64,000 nucleotides of DNA, from assembly GCA_914767885.1 (NCBI GenBank), contig CAJZBQ010000040.1, positions 992,001 to 1,056,000 of the forward strand, written 5' to 3'. A program made the position numbers and the translations under genes. Positions 63,936-64,000 of the stretch are shown piece by piece; positions within the stretch are counted from its first letter, which is position 1, and every line of letters starts with the position of its first letter. The stretch comes from Blepharisma stoltei (lineage: Eukaryota; Ciliophora; Heterotrichea; Heterotrichida; Blepharismidae). The notes beneath the pieces were generated by a model. The model saw only the letters and a list, made by a program, of their open reading frames with translations, had not been told where the DNA came from and made no database searches.

Positions 63936-64000
63936 TCACGCCTCCGTGAGCGAGCAAACCGTTGGAAAAATCTATTTTTCCCTCCATGAGCGAACAAGAG
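63936..64000. mobile_element. start of a further MITE copy, truncated by the window
   Basis: After CCTTAA comes TCACGCCTCCGTGAGCGAG, then the AACCGTTGGAAAAATC left-end region and the inner repeat CTCCATGAGCGAACAAG. The copy interrupts the polyprenyl synthase gene. Confidence 0.82.

Overview
The window reads as germline (micronuclear) DNA of a heterotrich ciliate close to Blepharisma. Two things point there. First, in-frame TGA must be read as tryptophan: it falls on conserved Trp positions in a PPWD1-type cyclophilin, a cyclin, protein kinases and others, and only TAA and TAG end genes. Second, 12 spliceosomal introns of only 15 or 16 nt (GT...AG) are visible. On top of that, many conserved genes are cut by AT-rich segments or short transposon-like elements that are not GT-AG introns. 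Removing each one precisely between flanking TA, TTA or TAA repeats restores the reading frame and the conserved protein. These are internal eliminated sequences (IESs), deleted when the somatic nucleus forms. I worked out about 35, and the summed exon lengths of the interrupted genes whose ends and IESs I could all place are exact multiples of three. The Blepharisma assignment and the name BogoMITE are from memory and unchecked.

Layout. 1-3.1 kb: C-terminus of a membrane protein and a PPWD1 homologue with three IESs. 3.4-9.5 kb: kelch protein, START-like protein, two weakly defined genes hit by GC-richer insertions, PH-FYVE protein. 9.6-16.1 kb: small unknown gene, guanylate kinase, EF-hand/PH/kinase protein, zinc-finger coiled-coil protein. 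16.2-27.1 kb: long kinesin, SHIPPO-like protein, FAM136A homologue, CENPJ/SAS-4 homologue, ankyrin-DHHC palmitoyltransferase. 27.1-31.0 kb: tandem family of small membrane proteins, two copies intact and two broken. 31.1-43.4 kb: Sec23, PAP2 phosphatase, coiled coil, RPS15A, pseudouridine synthase, Sec63, P4-ATPase flippase. 44.0-56.2 kb: USP-like protein, unknown coiled-coil proteins, cyclin, calcyphosin-like EF-hand protein, POC1. 55.9-57.7 kb: decayed tandem duplication of the POC1 5' region. 58.2-64 kb: small acylated protein, long coiled-coil gene with at least four IESs, second PAP2, end of a polyprenyl diphosphate synthase.

Eliminated DNA falls into visible classes: (a) a MITE family with C-rich terminal inverted repeats and TTA/TAA flanks, 7 long copies plus an end fragment and a solo hairpin; (b) short unique IESs of about 46-133 bp with TA ends; (c) at least two short IESs whose flanking repeats are 8-9 bp and contain no TA; (d) GC-richer, structured insertions of 320-620 bp with 9-16 bp flanking repeats, two of them clearly homologous; (e) foldback elements made of nested hairpins. 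The genes are ordinary housekeeping, trafficking and ciliary/centriolar functions with no operon logic. The notable biology is the eliminated DNA. I saw no rRNA gene, tRNA gene, CRISPR array or telomere.
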